DNA from: Acidobacteriota bacterium
GTDB taxonomy: Bacteria > Acidobacteriota > Terriglobia > Bryobacterales > Bryobacteraceae
Length of the DNA: 64,000 nt
Direction of reading: 5' to 3'
Assembly (NCBI GenBank): GCA_016213775.1
Contig: JACQZR010000096.1
Span: forward strand, 44,662 to 108,661
The position numbers and the translations under genes are program-made. How positions within the stretch are numbered: the first letter of the stretch is position 1; each line of letters begins with the position of its first letter. Positions 8,804-17,079 of this stretch are shown piece after piece. The notes under the pieces were generated by a model that ran no database searches, was not told the origin of the DNA, and saw only the letters and a program-made list of their open reading frames with translations.

Positions 8804-10065
8804 GGGGCGACTCCCATTGCGGTTTCCAAGGCGACGATGGATTGGCGGTATTCGGCCAGTGCGCGCGAATAGAAGAGCTGCGTGTCGATACGAAGGCGTT
8901 GCGCGTCGAGCAGGCGAAGAAGATCGGCGCCCCCTTCGCGGTAGGCGGCTTCGGCGATGCGAGCGGTTTCTTCGGCCTGCTGCTGCATGGTGAGGAGCGA
9001 TCCGCCGAGTTGGCGGCGGCGCATCTCGTATTCGCGGTTGGCGGCTTCGGCCTCAGCGCGAATGAGGGCGGCGGTAGCAGCAGCGGTGGATTCGGCGAAG
9101 CGGACCTCGGCAGTGGTGGCGGCGATGTTGCCCTGATTCTTGTTGGCGAAGGGGAGGTCCATTTGAATGCCACCGAGCATGGTGTTGTAAGCGGCGTTGT
9201 AGCCGGAGGCGCGCTTGTAGCCGAACACGAGATCGAAGTTGGGCTTGGCGGCGGCTTCCTGAACGTTCCTGTTAGCCACCGCCTGCTGGACGGCGTGGCG
9301 AGCGATTTTCATTTCGAGGCGGCGTTCGACGGCGGCGGCGAGATCGAAAGGTTCTCGTGGGGTAGCTGAGGCGTCGAGAGTGCCGGTGAGTTGAACGGGC
9401 GGGAACTCGACGCGGCCCATCTCGCGTTGGAGGTGGATTCGGGCGCGTTCCGAGTCGAGGATGGAGGTGTTGAGCGAGGCAGAGAGGCGCTCCCCTTCGA
9501 GCCGGACGCGGATCAGATCGGCTTCGGCCATTGCGCCTTCCTTGACGCGAATGACGTGGTATTCAATGATGCGCTGAAAAGTGGAGAGGTTATCGCGCAA
9601 CAGATCTTCGGCCCGCTTGGCGCCGACGGCGAACCAATAGGCCTGTCTGACGCGGGCGGCGATCTGGCGCTGCAGCAGTTCCTTTTCCAGCCGGGCCCGT
9701 TCCACGTTTGCGCCGGCGGCGGCGATACGAAGGTCGCGTTTGTGGGCGGTTTCGATAGTCTGCTGGAGGTAAGCGAAGTTATCGGTGTCCTGGGAGTAGG
9801 AGAAGCCGCTGCGCGGAGTTGTGTTTTCGGATTGCAGAATAAGACGGGGGTTGAGGCGGAGTTCGGCTTGGCGGCGATATCCTTCTGTTACCGCGATCCG
9901 ATCCTGACTGGTTTGCAGCAGGGGGTGATCCTTGACGGCGATGGCGACTGCTTCGTCAACGCTGAGCGGCGATTGCCCGAATGCGGCGACGCTGATCAGC
10001 ATGAAGGGTAGGACCCGCGCGCTACACTGTTTCCATGAAAATCCCCATCTATCAGGTGGACGCAT
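8800..10065 (-). CDS. czcC: TolC-family outer-membrane efflux protein (CzcC-like)
   Basis: This outer-membrane factor forms the exit duct of the czcCBA pump. It has two repeats of long coiled helices, starting LSVDEAVAIAVKDHPLLQ, and ends in ALETAMGVAP. The start is uncertain. The ATG at 10065 gives a convincing signal peptide (basic N-region, VLPFMLISVAAF core) but makes the gene's 5' end overlap the divergent phzF start by about 30 bases. The ATG at 10002 avoids the overlap but leaves a very short signal. The longest frame, to 10179, runs deep into phzF and was rejected. It overlaps czcB by four bases (ATGA). Confidence 0.88.
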   Translation of the reverse strand: MRPPDRWGFSWKQCSARVLPFMLISVAAFGQSPLSVDEAVAIAVKDHPLLQTSQDRIAVTEGYRRQAELRLNPRLILQSENTTPRSGFSYSQDTDNFAYLQQTIETAHKRDLRIAAAGANVERARLEKELLQRQIAARVRQAYWFAVGAKRAEDLLRDNLSTFQRIIEYHVIRVKEGAMAEADLIRVRLEGERLSASLNTSILDSERARIHLQREMGRVEFPPVQLTGTLDASATPREPFDLAAAVERRLEMKIARHAVQQAVANRNVQEAAAKPNFDLVFGYKRASGYNAAYNTMLGGIQMDLPFANKNQGNIAATTAEVRFAESTAAATAALIRAEAEAANREYEMRRRQLGGSLLTMQQQAEETARIAEAAYREGGADLLRLLDAQRLRIDTQLFYSRALAEYRQSIVALETAMGVAP

Positions 10066-10814
10066 TTTCCGACCGGCCTTTTCGTGGCAATCCGGCCGCG
10101 ATTTGCCCATTGGAATCGTGGCTTCCCGATGAGACGCTGCAAGCCATCGCGGCGGAGAATAATCTTTCAGAGACAGCATACTTTGTAGCAGACGGTGATG
10201 CCTTCCAGCTTCGATGGTTCACGCCGGCAGTGGAGGTGGACCTGTGCGGCCACGCCACTTTGGCTTCAGCGCATGTGTTATGGATGCATCTCGGGCAGTC
10301 AAGTGACAAGCTCAATTTTGACACGAAAAGCGGGCGGCTCTCCGTAACACGCGAGGGCCCGCTGATGGCGCTGGACTTTCCATCGCGGCCACCGGAGCCG
10401 TGCGAGGTGGATGAGAATCTGGTGCCGGCCTTGGGACTACAGCCGTTGCAGGTGCTGGGCGCGCGCGACTATCTGGTGGTCTATGCGACTGAGGACGAAG
10501 TGCGAGGCCTGCGTCCGGAGATGTCGCGGCTGGCGCAGATTGACCGGTTCGCGACGATTGTGACGGCGCCGGGCGAGGATTGTGATTTTGTTTCGCGGTT
10601 CTTCGCGCCGGCCAAAGGGGTGCCGGAGGATCCGGTGACGGGGTCGGCACACACGACGCTGATTCCGTATTGGAGCCGGCGGTTGAAGAAGGCGAAGCTG
10701 CATGCGCGGCAGATTTCGGCGCGGGGCGGCGAGTTGTTTTGCGAAGACCGCGGGGAACGGGTTTCGATTGCGGGGAAGGCGGTGACGTTTCTCGTGGGGG
10801 CGATCGAGGTGTAG
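10035..10814 (+). CDS. PhzF-family isomerase
   Basis: The 259-residue protein has the diaminopimelate-epimerase-like double fold of PhzF/YddE proteins. The start MKIPIYQVDAFSDRPFRGNP is the canonical family N-terminus. Glu46 in NLSETAYF is the expected acid/base residue. The second-half signature EDPVTGSAH is present. Relatives isomerise small acids (PhzF acts on DHHA in phenazine synthesis), but no phenazine genes are here, so the substrate is unknown. It diverges from czcC with overlapping 5' ends, so the two promoters must lie inside each other's coding or leader regions. Confidence 0.9.
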   Translation: MKIPIYQVDAFSDRPFRGNPAAICPLESWLPDETLQAIAAENNLSETAYFVADGDAFQLRWFTPAVEVDLCGHATLASAHVLWMHLGQSSDKLNFDTKSGRLSVTREGPLMALDFPSRPPEPCEVDENLVPALGLQPLQVLGARDYLVVYATEDEVRGLRPEMSRLAQIDRFATIVTAPGEDCDFVSRFFAPAKGVPEDPVTGSAHTTLIPYWSRRLKKAKLHARQISARGGELFCEDRGERVSIAGKAVTFLVGAIEV

Positions 10815-11102
10815 AAAGTCCCAGGGCTATAATGAGGGTTCTTGTTCATGCAAGTAACGCCGCGAATGCTCTGGCGGAAATGATCCGCGGGTGACGTCCG
10901 AGACCTCGCCAGTGCCGGAGCCGCAGCTCCGCTGCGACTGATCCCAAGTTTTTGCCGCGAGGGCAGGCACCTGCCCATGACGGAAAGTTCACCCGTTCGA
11001 ACTATTCGAACTGCCCTTCATTCCTGCGTTATGTCCAATTCTGGAGCGCGCGGCAGGCTGTCCAGGCGAAGGCATAGTGCGTCTACGCGATATTCAAAGC
11101 CT
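10815..11102. other. Intergenic stretch with decayed sequence
   Basis: No credible gene was found here. A TATAAT box occurs at 10828-10833. A perfect 7-2-7 inverted repeat (GGGCAGG at 10961-10967, CCTGCCC at 10970-10976) is present without a T-tract, so it is not an obvious terminator. The stretch precedes an HU-like fragment and looks like degraded accessory DNA. Confidence 0.5.
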
Positions 11103-11303
11103 GTGAACAAAGCCAATGTGATTGACCAAATCGCGTACTCTGACGAGATCAGCAAGCAGGAGTTCGACAAGATCGTCAACTCAGTCCCTGCCGCCATCAC
11201 CAAGGCTTTGCAGGATAGAGAGCGGATCGAGGTTCGCGGGTTTGGAAGCACAGAGATCGTTCGAACCTCTGAACCCAGCCGCTCACACCGCCGGTGTCGA
11301 TAG
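11103..11303 (+). pseudogene. HU/IHF-like DNA-binding protein remnant
   Basis: From a GTG at 11103 the frame reads VNKANVIDQIAYSDEISKQE and continues to EVRGFGS. This matches the N-terminal helices and the start of the beta-arm of HU proteins (canonical pattern MNKxxLIxxIA ... GFGSF). After GFGS the sequence loses HU character and stops at 11303, so the DNA-binding arm with its conserved RNP tip is gone. It is probably a truncated or decayed copy. It may still be expressed, but it should not bind DNA like HU. Confidence 0.6.
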
Positions 11304-11383
11304 CGGCTTTGGGGCGGGGGCGGGGGGCGTGCCCTTCACAGTCTTCTCTGGGATGCTATGCTTCAGGTGCAAGAGTCTCTAAA

Positions 11384-11704
11384 ATGTCGTCCAAACCAAT
11401 GACCATTACCGTCACCAGCGAGTTTCAGCGTATGTTTCCGCCAGGCGTCCGGCGCATGGCCGGCTTCAAGGCGGGCGACCAGGTGGAAGTCAAGGCCAGT
11501 GGCGGCGTGGTTACCCTAATTCCCAAGCTGCCGGTGGCCGATGACGAATACACCGCCGAACAGCGGCGCACGATCAAAGCCGAGGTTGCCGAAGCCCGCA
11601 AGGGGCCATATCACGGGCCTTTCAAGAACGCCGAGGAATTTGCTGCATACTTCAAGGCGTACAAGCGAAGCCGCTCGTCCACTAAACCGCAAAAAATTCG
11701 ATGA
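11384..11704 (+). CDS. AbrB/MazE-like antitoxin
   Basis: The ATG at 11384 gives a 106-residue protein. Residues 6-45 resemble a swapped-hairpin AbrB/SpoVT DNA-binding domain (ITVTSEFQRMFPPGVRRMAGFKAGDQVEV...GGVVTLIP). The charged C-terminal tail would wrap the toxin. Its stop overlaps the next start by four bases (ATGA), the usual layout of type II toxin-antitoxin operons, and it probably autorepresses the pair. A longer in-frame start at 11294 was not used because the added residues have no family similarity. Confidence 0.75.
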   Translation: MSSKPMTITVTSEFQRMFPPGVRRMAGFKAGDQVEVKASGGVVTLIPKLPVADDEYTAEQRRTIKAEVAEARKGPYHGPFKNAEEFAAYFKAYKRSRSSTKPQKIR

Positions 11705-11946
11705 ACGCTCAACTCTCCCAGCGCGCCATCGAAGCGCTGGCCTCTGCTCCCTTGGACGTGCAGAAGGCTTTCATCAAGCAACTCAGATTCCTGATCCGCG
11801 ACCTTCGGCACCCCGGCCTACACGCCAAGAAGTTTGATGAATCTGATGCCCTGTGGCAGGGTCGAGTCACCCAGGACTGGCGCTTCTATTTCCGGGTCGT
11901 CGGCGACACCTACCACATCGAGAACATCCGGTCTCACTCCAAGTAG
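11701..11946 (+). CDS. RelE/ParE-superfamily toxin
   Basis: The 81-residue protein has the size and strand-rich C-terminus of RelE-like mRNA interferases: LHAKKFDESDALWQGRVTQD followed by WRFYFRVVGDTYHIENI, with the typical R-V-x-x-x-W-R-x-x-F pattern. The start overlaps the antitoxin stop. An AbrB-type antitoxin paired with a RelE-fold toxin is a known arrangement. Whether it acts on ribosome-bound mRNA or on gyrase cannot be decided from sequence. Confidence 0.75.
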   Translation: MNAQLSQRAIEALASAPLDVQKAFIKQLRFLIRDLRHPGLHAKKFDESDALWQGRVTQDWRFYFRVVGDTYHIENIRSHSK

Positions 11947-12017
11947 TCGATGCCGATGGCTCGCCGAGCTTCAATGAGTTTCGAGATGTAGTGGGGGGGG
12001 CTGGCGGGTGGGGGCCG

Positions 12018-14357
12018 CTAATAGCGCGCGGACGTGGCTCGACCTTCGGATTCGCCTCGGAGCCAAATGAAAACTTGCGAGCGCGGGGCGGGGGAGGGCC
12101 ACGGCATGGCGACTCGCAGGATCTGCTTGTCGGGTTGATTCAACACGGGCTCGGGGAGGGCGGTTGTGGGTATACCTGTTGCGGCGGTCCAGCCGCTCTT
12201 CTCGATGGTGTCCAGGTCGCGTCCGGTGAGGACTGCGGCGAACGTGCCGTCCGGGTTTCGTTCGCCGGTGAAGGTGATGCTCTCCACTTGCGGGATGCGG
12301 ATGACGTTGCCGAGCGGGGCGGGGTCGGACAGTAACCCTTCCGTGGATTCGACGCTTGCCTTGAGCGGGCAGGCGCCGTTGGCGCGCAGTGAGAGCAGAA
12401 AGGCGCCGGGGGATTGCGGAGTAAGACCGCGTTCGCCAACGGCGATGCGCTGCGTGGCCGGGCCGCAGACTGTCTGCACGGCGGCAATGTTCGCCTGATC
12501 CGATTGAAGTTGGAACGTGACGAGTGCGCCTGCCGGGATTTCTCCGGTCTTGAGAGTGACGCCCGTGTCGGCGGGGAGCGCGGTACGTGTATTGGTGATG
12601 CGAGGCGCGTTGCCAAGGACATCGAGCGCGGCGGGGATCTGCGACTTTGCACCGGTGGTGAACTCGACGGTGAACGCGGGCTTGTCGCCGCGTTTAAGCG
12701 GGGATTGGAATTGCAGGGTGCCGCCGCGCTCATTCGTTTTTCCGGAGACAGGATCGAGTTGGAGCGAGCCGCCGTCGACTTCGATGCGGGCGATCTGATC
12801 GAGTTGTTGGCCCCGGAGTGTGACGCGCTGCGGAGCGGTGGAGCCGGCGACGCGCAATGGGAGATTGTCGATGCGGCCGGCGCTGGGATTGACGTTGAGC
12901 GGGAGTTCCTGCGTCTTGCCATCGGCCTGTTGGAGCGCGAGCAGGTGTTGTCCTCCGCGCAACAGGCGCGTATCCACTTCGAGCGTGACCTGATTCTGCG
13001 CGCCGCCGCGACGGCCTTTTGGCAGGATGAACTGCACGGGTTGGGCGAACTCGGCTTGTCCGCCGAGGGGGCGGATGGTGACGCGATCGAGGAATTGGAA
13101 ATCGGCGCCATCCAGAGTGAGAGCAGTGACACCGGTGGCTTCAGTGAGCGGTTGTGTAGGGGAGAGGCGGGCTTCCTTGAGGTCACCGAGGCGCGCGAGC
13201 TCGATGTCGCCGGTTGCGGTCACCGTGTCCCAATCCCATTCACCGCGGAGGAGCCATTTGCCGGGTGCGCCGGGGAAACCGCGGAGATCTATTTCGAGAT
13301 TGCGGCCCTGCACGGCGGTGCGCACCTTGATGGGCAGCGCTTCGCCACCAGCAGCGGGGGCGAGCATCCAACGGTCGAACCGCTCGATGTACTTCCAGTC
13401 GGCAGCCTTGGAGGTACGGGCGGCAATCAAGGCGCGGGCGCCGATGGGGGCGCGGCGGTCGGCGGTGAGCGTGATGGCCGGGGCGGAGGAATCAATGATG
13501 CGATGGGCCCACATGTAGACCTGACGGTTGCGCGATTTGGTGGCGACGCGCGGGACGCAGAGAGCGAGGTTTTCTCCGGTGCGCTGGACGAACGCGGCGC
13601 GGAAATCGGTGTCGGGAAGGAGCATGGGTTTCAGTTCAGAGAGAGCGCCGCCGCCCCAGAAGATGCCGCCGGCGTTATCGAAGAAGCCGGCGGTGGCTTT
13701 GTTCCTCAGGGTAACTGGGCCGACGCGCTTTCCCTGGCCGAGCGGGTTGTTCGCCATGAGCGAAGGATTGACCGCGCGCAGCAATGTGTAGAGAGCCTGT
13801 TCGGTGGGGTTGTTGCGATCCAGGCGGGTGGTGTCGTCGAGATCGGCGTCCTCACTTTCTTCGAGGGCGGTAAGCAATTCGACGGTGTCTTCGATTTCGT
13901 CGGTCTCATCGGCATAGTCGGCGAGGGCGGTGAGCAGGTCCTCGTCTCTTGTGACGAGTGTGGAAAGGCGCTTTTCGTCGAGACCCTGCGGGCCGAGGAC
14001 GAAGATGGCCATGGTGGCGCGGAAGGGGGCTATCCAATCGCCGGAGATCCCCGCGGGCTTGAACTCGAGCATTGTGAGGCTGGTGCCGCCGTGCTCATTG
14101 GTGAACCCAAGAACGAGCGCGACACGCGCGTTCGTCTTCATATCAGCGGGCAGGTCCATTGGACGGTAGGTGATCTTGCTGCCTTTTTCAATGCGTTTGA
14201 TGCGTGAGAGGCTGCGCTGGCCGCCACCCTCGGGGCGCCGGACTTCGAGGCGAATCCTGGCGGCCTCGATACCGCCGGTGCAGGGGCGGGTTTTCACAGT
14301 GGCGGCCAGGAGTGGGGACGCAAGATACAAAACGAGAGCCAGAAACATCCGCGGCAT
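12018..14357 (-). CDS. Large exported protein of unknown function
   Basis: The 779-residue protein has a signal peptide (MPRMFLALVLYLASPLLAA). Acidic segments rich in Asp/Glu and Thr follow near residues 135-170 (EDLLTALADYADETDEIED). The C-terminal half looks like repeated Ig/beta-sandwich domains, with stretches such as VTLRGQQLDQIARIEVDGG resembling IPT/TIG-type folds. No catalytic motif was recognised. It diverges from the ADOP permease, with about 60 bp between starts. A surface or periplasmic structural role is only a guess. Confidence 0.75.
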   Translation of the reverse strand: MPRMFLALVLYLASPLLAATVKTRPCTGGIEAARIRLEVRRPEGGGQRSLSRIKRIEKGSKITYRPMDLPADMKTNARVALVLGFTNEHGGTSLTMLEFKPAGISGDWIAPFRATMAIFVLGPQGLDEKRLSTLVTRDEDLLTALADYADETDEIEDTVELLTALEESEDADLDDTTRLDRNNPTEQALYTLLRAVNPSLMANNPLGQGKRVGPVTLRNKATAGFFDNAGGIFWGGGALSELKPMLLPDTDFRAAFVQRTGENLALCVPRVATKSRNRQVYMWAHRIIDSSAPAITLTADRRAPIGARALIAARTSKAADWKYIERFDRWMLAPAAGGEALPIKVRTAVQGRNLEIDLRGFPGAPGKWLLRGEWDWDTVTATGDIELARLGDLKEARLSPTQPLTEATGVTALTLDGADFQFLDRVTIRPLGGQAEFAQPVQFILPKGRRGGAQNQVTLEVDTRLLRGGQHLLALQQADGKTQELPLNVNPSAGRIDNLPLRVAGSTAPQRVTLRGQQLDQIARIEVDGGSLQLDPVSGKTNERGGTLQFQSPLKRGDKPAFTVEFTTGAKSQIPAALDVLGNAPRITNTRTALPADTGVTLKTGEIPAGALVTFQLQSDQANIAAVQTVCGPATQRIAVGERGLTPQSPGAFLLSLRANGACPLKASVESTEGLLSDPAPLGNVIRIPQVESITFTGERNPDGTFAAVLTGRDLDTIEKSGWTAATGIPTTALPEPVLNQPDKQILRVAMPWPSPAPRSQVFIWLRGESEGRATSARY

Positions 14358-14418
14358 GCTACTAGTGTAATCCGCAAAAATTACGGAACGTTTTTCGGTT
14401 TTGGTCGTAGTACGGCGT

Positions 14419-16878
14419 ATGACTCGACTTGTGCGTCAAGTGACGAGGCGGCTGGGCCGCGCCCCTGGATTCTCCACGCTTGCCGTAATGACGCTGGCCA
14501 TTGGCATTGGCGCGACGGCGGCGATCTTCGCGGTAGTGGACGGAGTGATCCTGAAGCCGTTGCCCTATCCGGAGCCGGACCGTTTGATCGGCGTGTGGCA
14601 CACCGCGCCGGGCGTGAACATCAAGGAGCTGAACGCGTCGCCCTCCACGTATTTCACGTATCGCGAGGATGGGAAGACGTTTGAGGAGAGCGGCATCTGG
14701 ACGACCGGGTCAGTAAGTATTACCGGTGTCGCGGAGCCCGAGCAGGTAGCCGCGCTGTTCGTCACCGACGGGATTCTGCCGGCGTTACGAGTGTCGCCGG
14801 CGCTGGGCCGGTGGTTTTCAAAAAAGGATGATTCGCCGGGAAGTCCGGATACAACGATGCTGTCCCATGGCTACTGGCGCCAGCGATTTGGCGGCGATCC
14901 GTCCGTGATCGGACGGCGGATTCTAATCGACCGGAAGGCACGCGAGGTAATCGGCGTGATGCCGGAGCATTTCCGTTTTCTCGATGAGCGGATGGACGTG
15001 ATCATCCCGATGCAACTGGACCGGGCGAAGGTGTTTCTTGGCAACTTCAGCTATCAGGGCATTGCGAGGTTGAAGCCCGGAGTAACGATGGAGCAGGCGA
15101 GCGCCGATGTGGCGCGCATGCTGCCGATCATGGGCCGGCGCTTTGGCGCACCGCAGGGACTGTCCCTGAAGATGTTTGAAGAAACGCGGATGGCGCCGAA
15201 TCTGCGGCCACTGAAGAATGACGTGGTGCGCGATGCCGGGAACGTGGTTTGGGTGTTGATGGGAACGATTGCGATCGTGCTGCTGATTTCGTGCGCGAAC
15301 GTGGCGAATCTGCTGCTGGTGCGCGCGGAAGGGCGGCGGCAGGAGATGACCATTCGAACGGCGCTGGGCGCGGGCTGGCTGGACACGGCGAAGGAACTAC
15401 TGGTAGAGAGCCTGCTGCTGTGGGGCGCGGGCGGGGCCATCGGGCTGGGGCTGGCGTACGGCGCGGTGCGTGTGTTGATCACGTTGGCGCCGGCGGGATT
15501 GCCGCGCATCACTCTGATCGGCATCGACCCGCGGGTGGTGGTGTTCACGATCGGCGTGTCGCTTGTATCGGCGCTGCTTTTTGGGTTCCTGCCGGTGCTG
15601 CGGCAGAGCGGGATGGGCATCGGCACGTCGTTGCGCGAAGGCGGACGCGGGTTGAGCCAGAGCCGCGAACGGCACCGGATGCGGAACGCGTTTGTGGTGG
15701 CGCAGGTGGCGCTCGCGCTGGTGCTGCTGACTGGATCGGGATTGATGATCCGGACTGCTTATCAAATGCGCCAGGTGAATCCTGGGTTCACGGCGCCGGA
15801 GCAAGTGTTGACGATGCGGATTTCGATTCCCGAGGCGCTGGCTTCCGAACCGGAACGCGCGATACGGATGCATCAGTCCATTCGCGATCGCATGGCGACG
15901 ATACCGGGAGTGACGAGTGTGGCGATGGCCGCGTCGATCACGATGGACGGCAGCCGGAGCGCCGATCCGATTTATGCGGAGGACCATACATACGTCGAGT
16001 CGAAGATGCCTCCGATCCGCCGGTACAAGTACCTGTCACCGGGGTTTCTGAAAACCATGGGAACGCCGCTGGTGGCGGGCCGGGATGTGACGTGGACGGA
16101 TCTTTATGGCGACCGTCCGGTGGTGTTGTTGTCGGAGAATCTGGCGCGGGAGCTATGGGGCAATCCGGCCGCGGCGGTGGGAAAGCGCGTGCGCGAGAGT
16201 CTGAAGGGAAGATGGCGCGAAGTGATCGGAGTGGTGGGCGAGGAACGGGATGACGGCTTGGAGAAGAAGGCGCCCACCTTCGTCTATTGGCCGGTGCTGG
16301 TGAAGGAGATGTGGGGCCGTCCGGTGCAGGTGCGGCGCTCGCTCTCGTATGTGATCCGGTCGCCGCGCACGGGCACGCCGGGGTTGATGGATGAAGTGCG
16401 CAGAGCGGTTTGGTCAGTGCAGGGAGATCTGCCGATTGCGAATGTGCGGACGCTGGAGACGATCTACAGGAAGTCGATGGCGCGGACTTCGTTCACGCTG
16501 GTGATGCTGTCGATTGCCGGCGGGATGGCGCTGCTGCTGGGCCTGATCGGAATTTACGGCGTGCTTTCGTACGCGGTGACGCAGCGGACTCGAGAGATCG
16601 GCATCCGAATGGCGCTGGGAGCGGATCACGGACTGGTGCGGGGGTTGTTTGTGAAGCAGGGATTAGCCCTGGCGGCGATCGGAGTGGGGATCGGGCTGGT
16701 GGCGGCGGCGGGGGTGACGCGGTTTCTGGCATCGCTGCTGTTTGGCGTGAGCGCGCTCGATCCGCTGACGTATGTGGTGGTGGCGCTGGTTTTGGTGGCG
16801 GCGGCGGCCGTGGCGAGCTACGTTCCGGCAAGGCGGGCCACCGGCGTTGACCCCGTGAATGCGCTGCGGGCGGAGTGA
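14419..16878 (+). CDS. ADOP-type ABC transporter permease (FtsX/MacB family)
   Basis: The protein is about 819 residues. A first transmembrane helix near residues 15-40 (LAVMTLAIGIGATAAIFAVVDGVILKPLPYP) is the hallmark of acidobacterial duplicated orphan permeases. A MacB-like periplasmic domain, three helices (from about residue 280), a linker, then a second copy of the helix-periplasmic domain-three-helix unit follow. It ends in the FtsX core EIGIRMALGADHGLVRGLFVKQG and PARRATGVDPVNALRAE. The N-terminal PadR domain seen in some members is absent. No ATPase gene is adjacent, as usual for this orphan family. ATG 14419 was preferred over TTG 14401; neither has a clear ribosome-binding site. 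Confidence 0.9.
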   Translation: MTRLVRQVTRRLGRAPGFSTLAVMTLAIGIGATAAIFAVVDGVILKPLPYPEPDRLIGVWHTAPGVNIKELNASPSTYFTYREDGKTFEESGIWTTGSVSITGVAEPEQVAALFVTDGILPALRVSPALGRWFSKKDDSPGSPDTTMLSHGYWRQRFGGDPSVIGRRILIDRKAREVIGVMPEHFRFLDERMDVIIPMQLDRAKVFLGNFSYQGIARLKPGVTMEQASADVARMLPIMGRRFGAPQGLSLKMFEETRMAPNLRPLKNDVVRDAGNVVWVLMGTIAIVLLISCANVANLLLVRAEGRRQEMTIRTALGAGWLDTAKELLVESLLLWGAGGAIGLGLAYGAVRVLITLAPAGLPRITLIGIDPRVVVFTIGVSLVSALLFGFLPVLRQSGMGIGTSLREGGRGLSQSRERHRMRNAFVVAQVALALVLLTGSGLMIRTAYQMRQVNPGFTAPEQVLTMRISIPEALASEPERAIRMHQSIRDRMATIPGVTSVAMAASITMDGSRSADPIYAEDHTYVESKMPPIRRYKYLSPGFLKTMGTPLVAGRDVTWTDLYGDRPVVLLSENLARELWGNPAAAVGKRVRESLKGRWREVIGVVGEERDDGLEKKAPTFVYWPVLVKEMWGRPVQVRRSLSYVIRSPRTGTPGLMDEVRRAVWSVQGDLPIANVRTLETIYRKSMARTSFTLVMLSIAGGMALLLGLIGIYGVLSYAVTQRTREIGIRMALGADHGLVRGLFVKQGLALAAIGVGIGLVAAAGVTRFLASLLFGVSALDPLTYVVVALVLVAAAAVASYVPARRATGVDPVNALRAE

Positions 16879-17079
16879 ATGGCTGGTGGGGCTTGGCGGA
16901 CCAACGGACCCGTCACGGGCCGCCGGCAAGGCCAACTCAACCGCGAGCCCGTCGAGGGCTCGGATGCAGCCGAAACTACTTTCCTCCAGGCAGTCTCGGC
17001 TCCCTCGCCCCGCACCTCGAACGCGGCGGCACCCTCATCAGCGGCCGGGCTGACCCGGTGCTATTAGGATCGGCCGGGC

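Noticed and set aside
10961..10976. Terminator after phzF
   Set aside because: The palindrome has a two-base loop and no following T-run, and it lies about 150 bp past the phzF stop.
10977..11303. Functional HU gene from the ATG at 10977
   Set aside because: HU similarity starts only at 11103 and stops at GFGS; the DNA-binding arm is missing.
12414..14207. 597-codon plus-strand frame opposite the 779-residue exported protein
   Set aside because: Antisense shadow with the same low-complexity composition; the minus frame has a signal peptide and a protein-like composition.
16879..17079. Terminator between the convergent ADOP and molybdoenzyme genes
   Set aside because: Only a direct repeat CGGCCGGGCT was seen; no stem followed by T residues was found.
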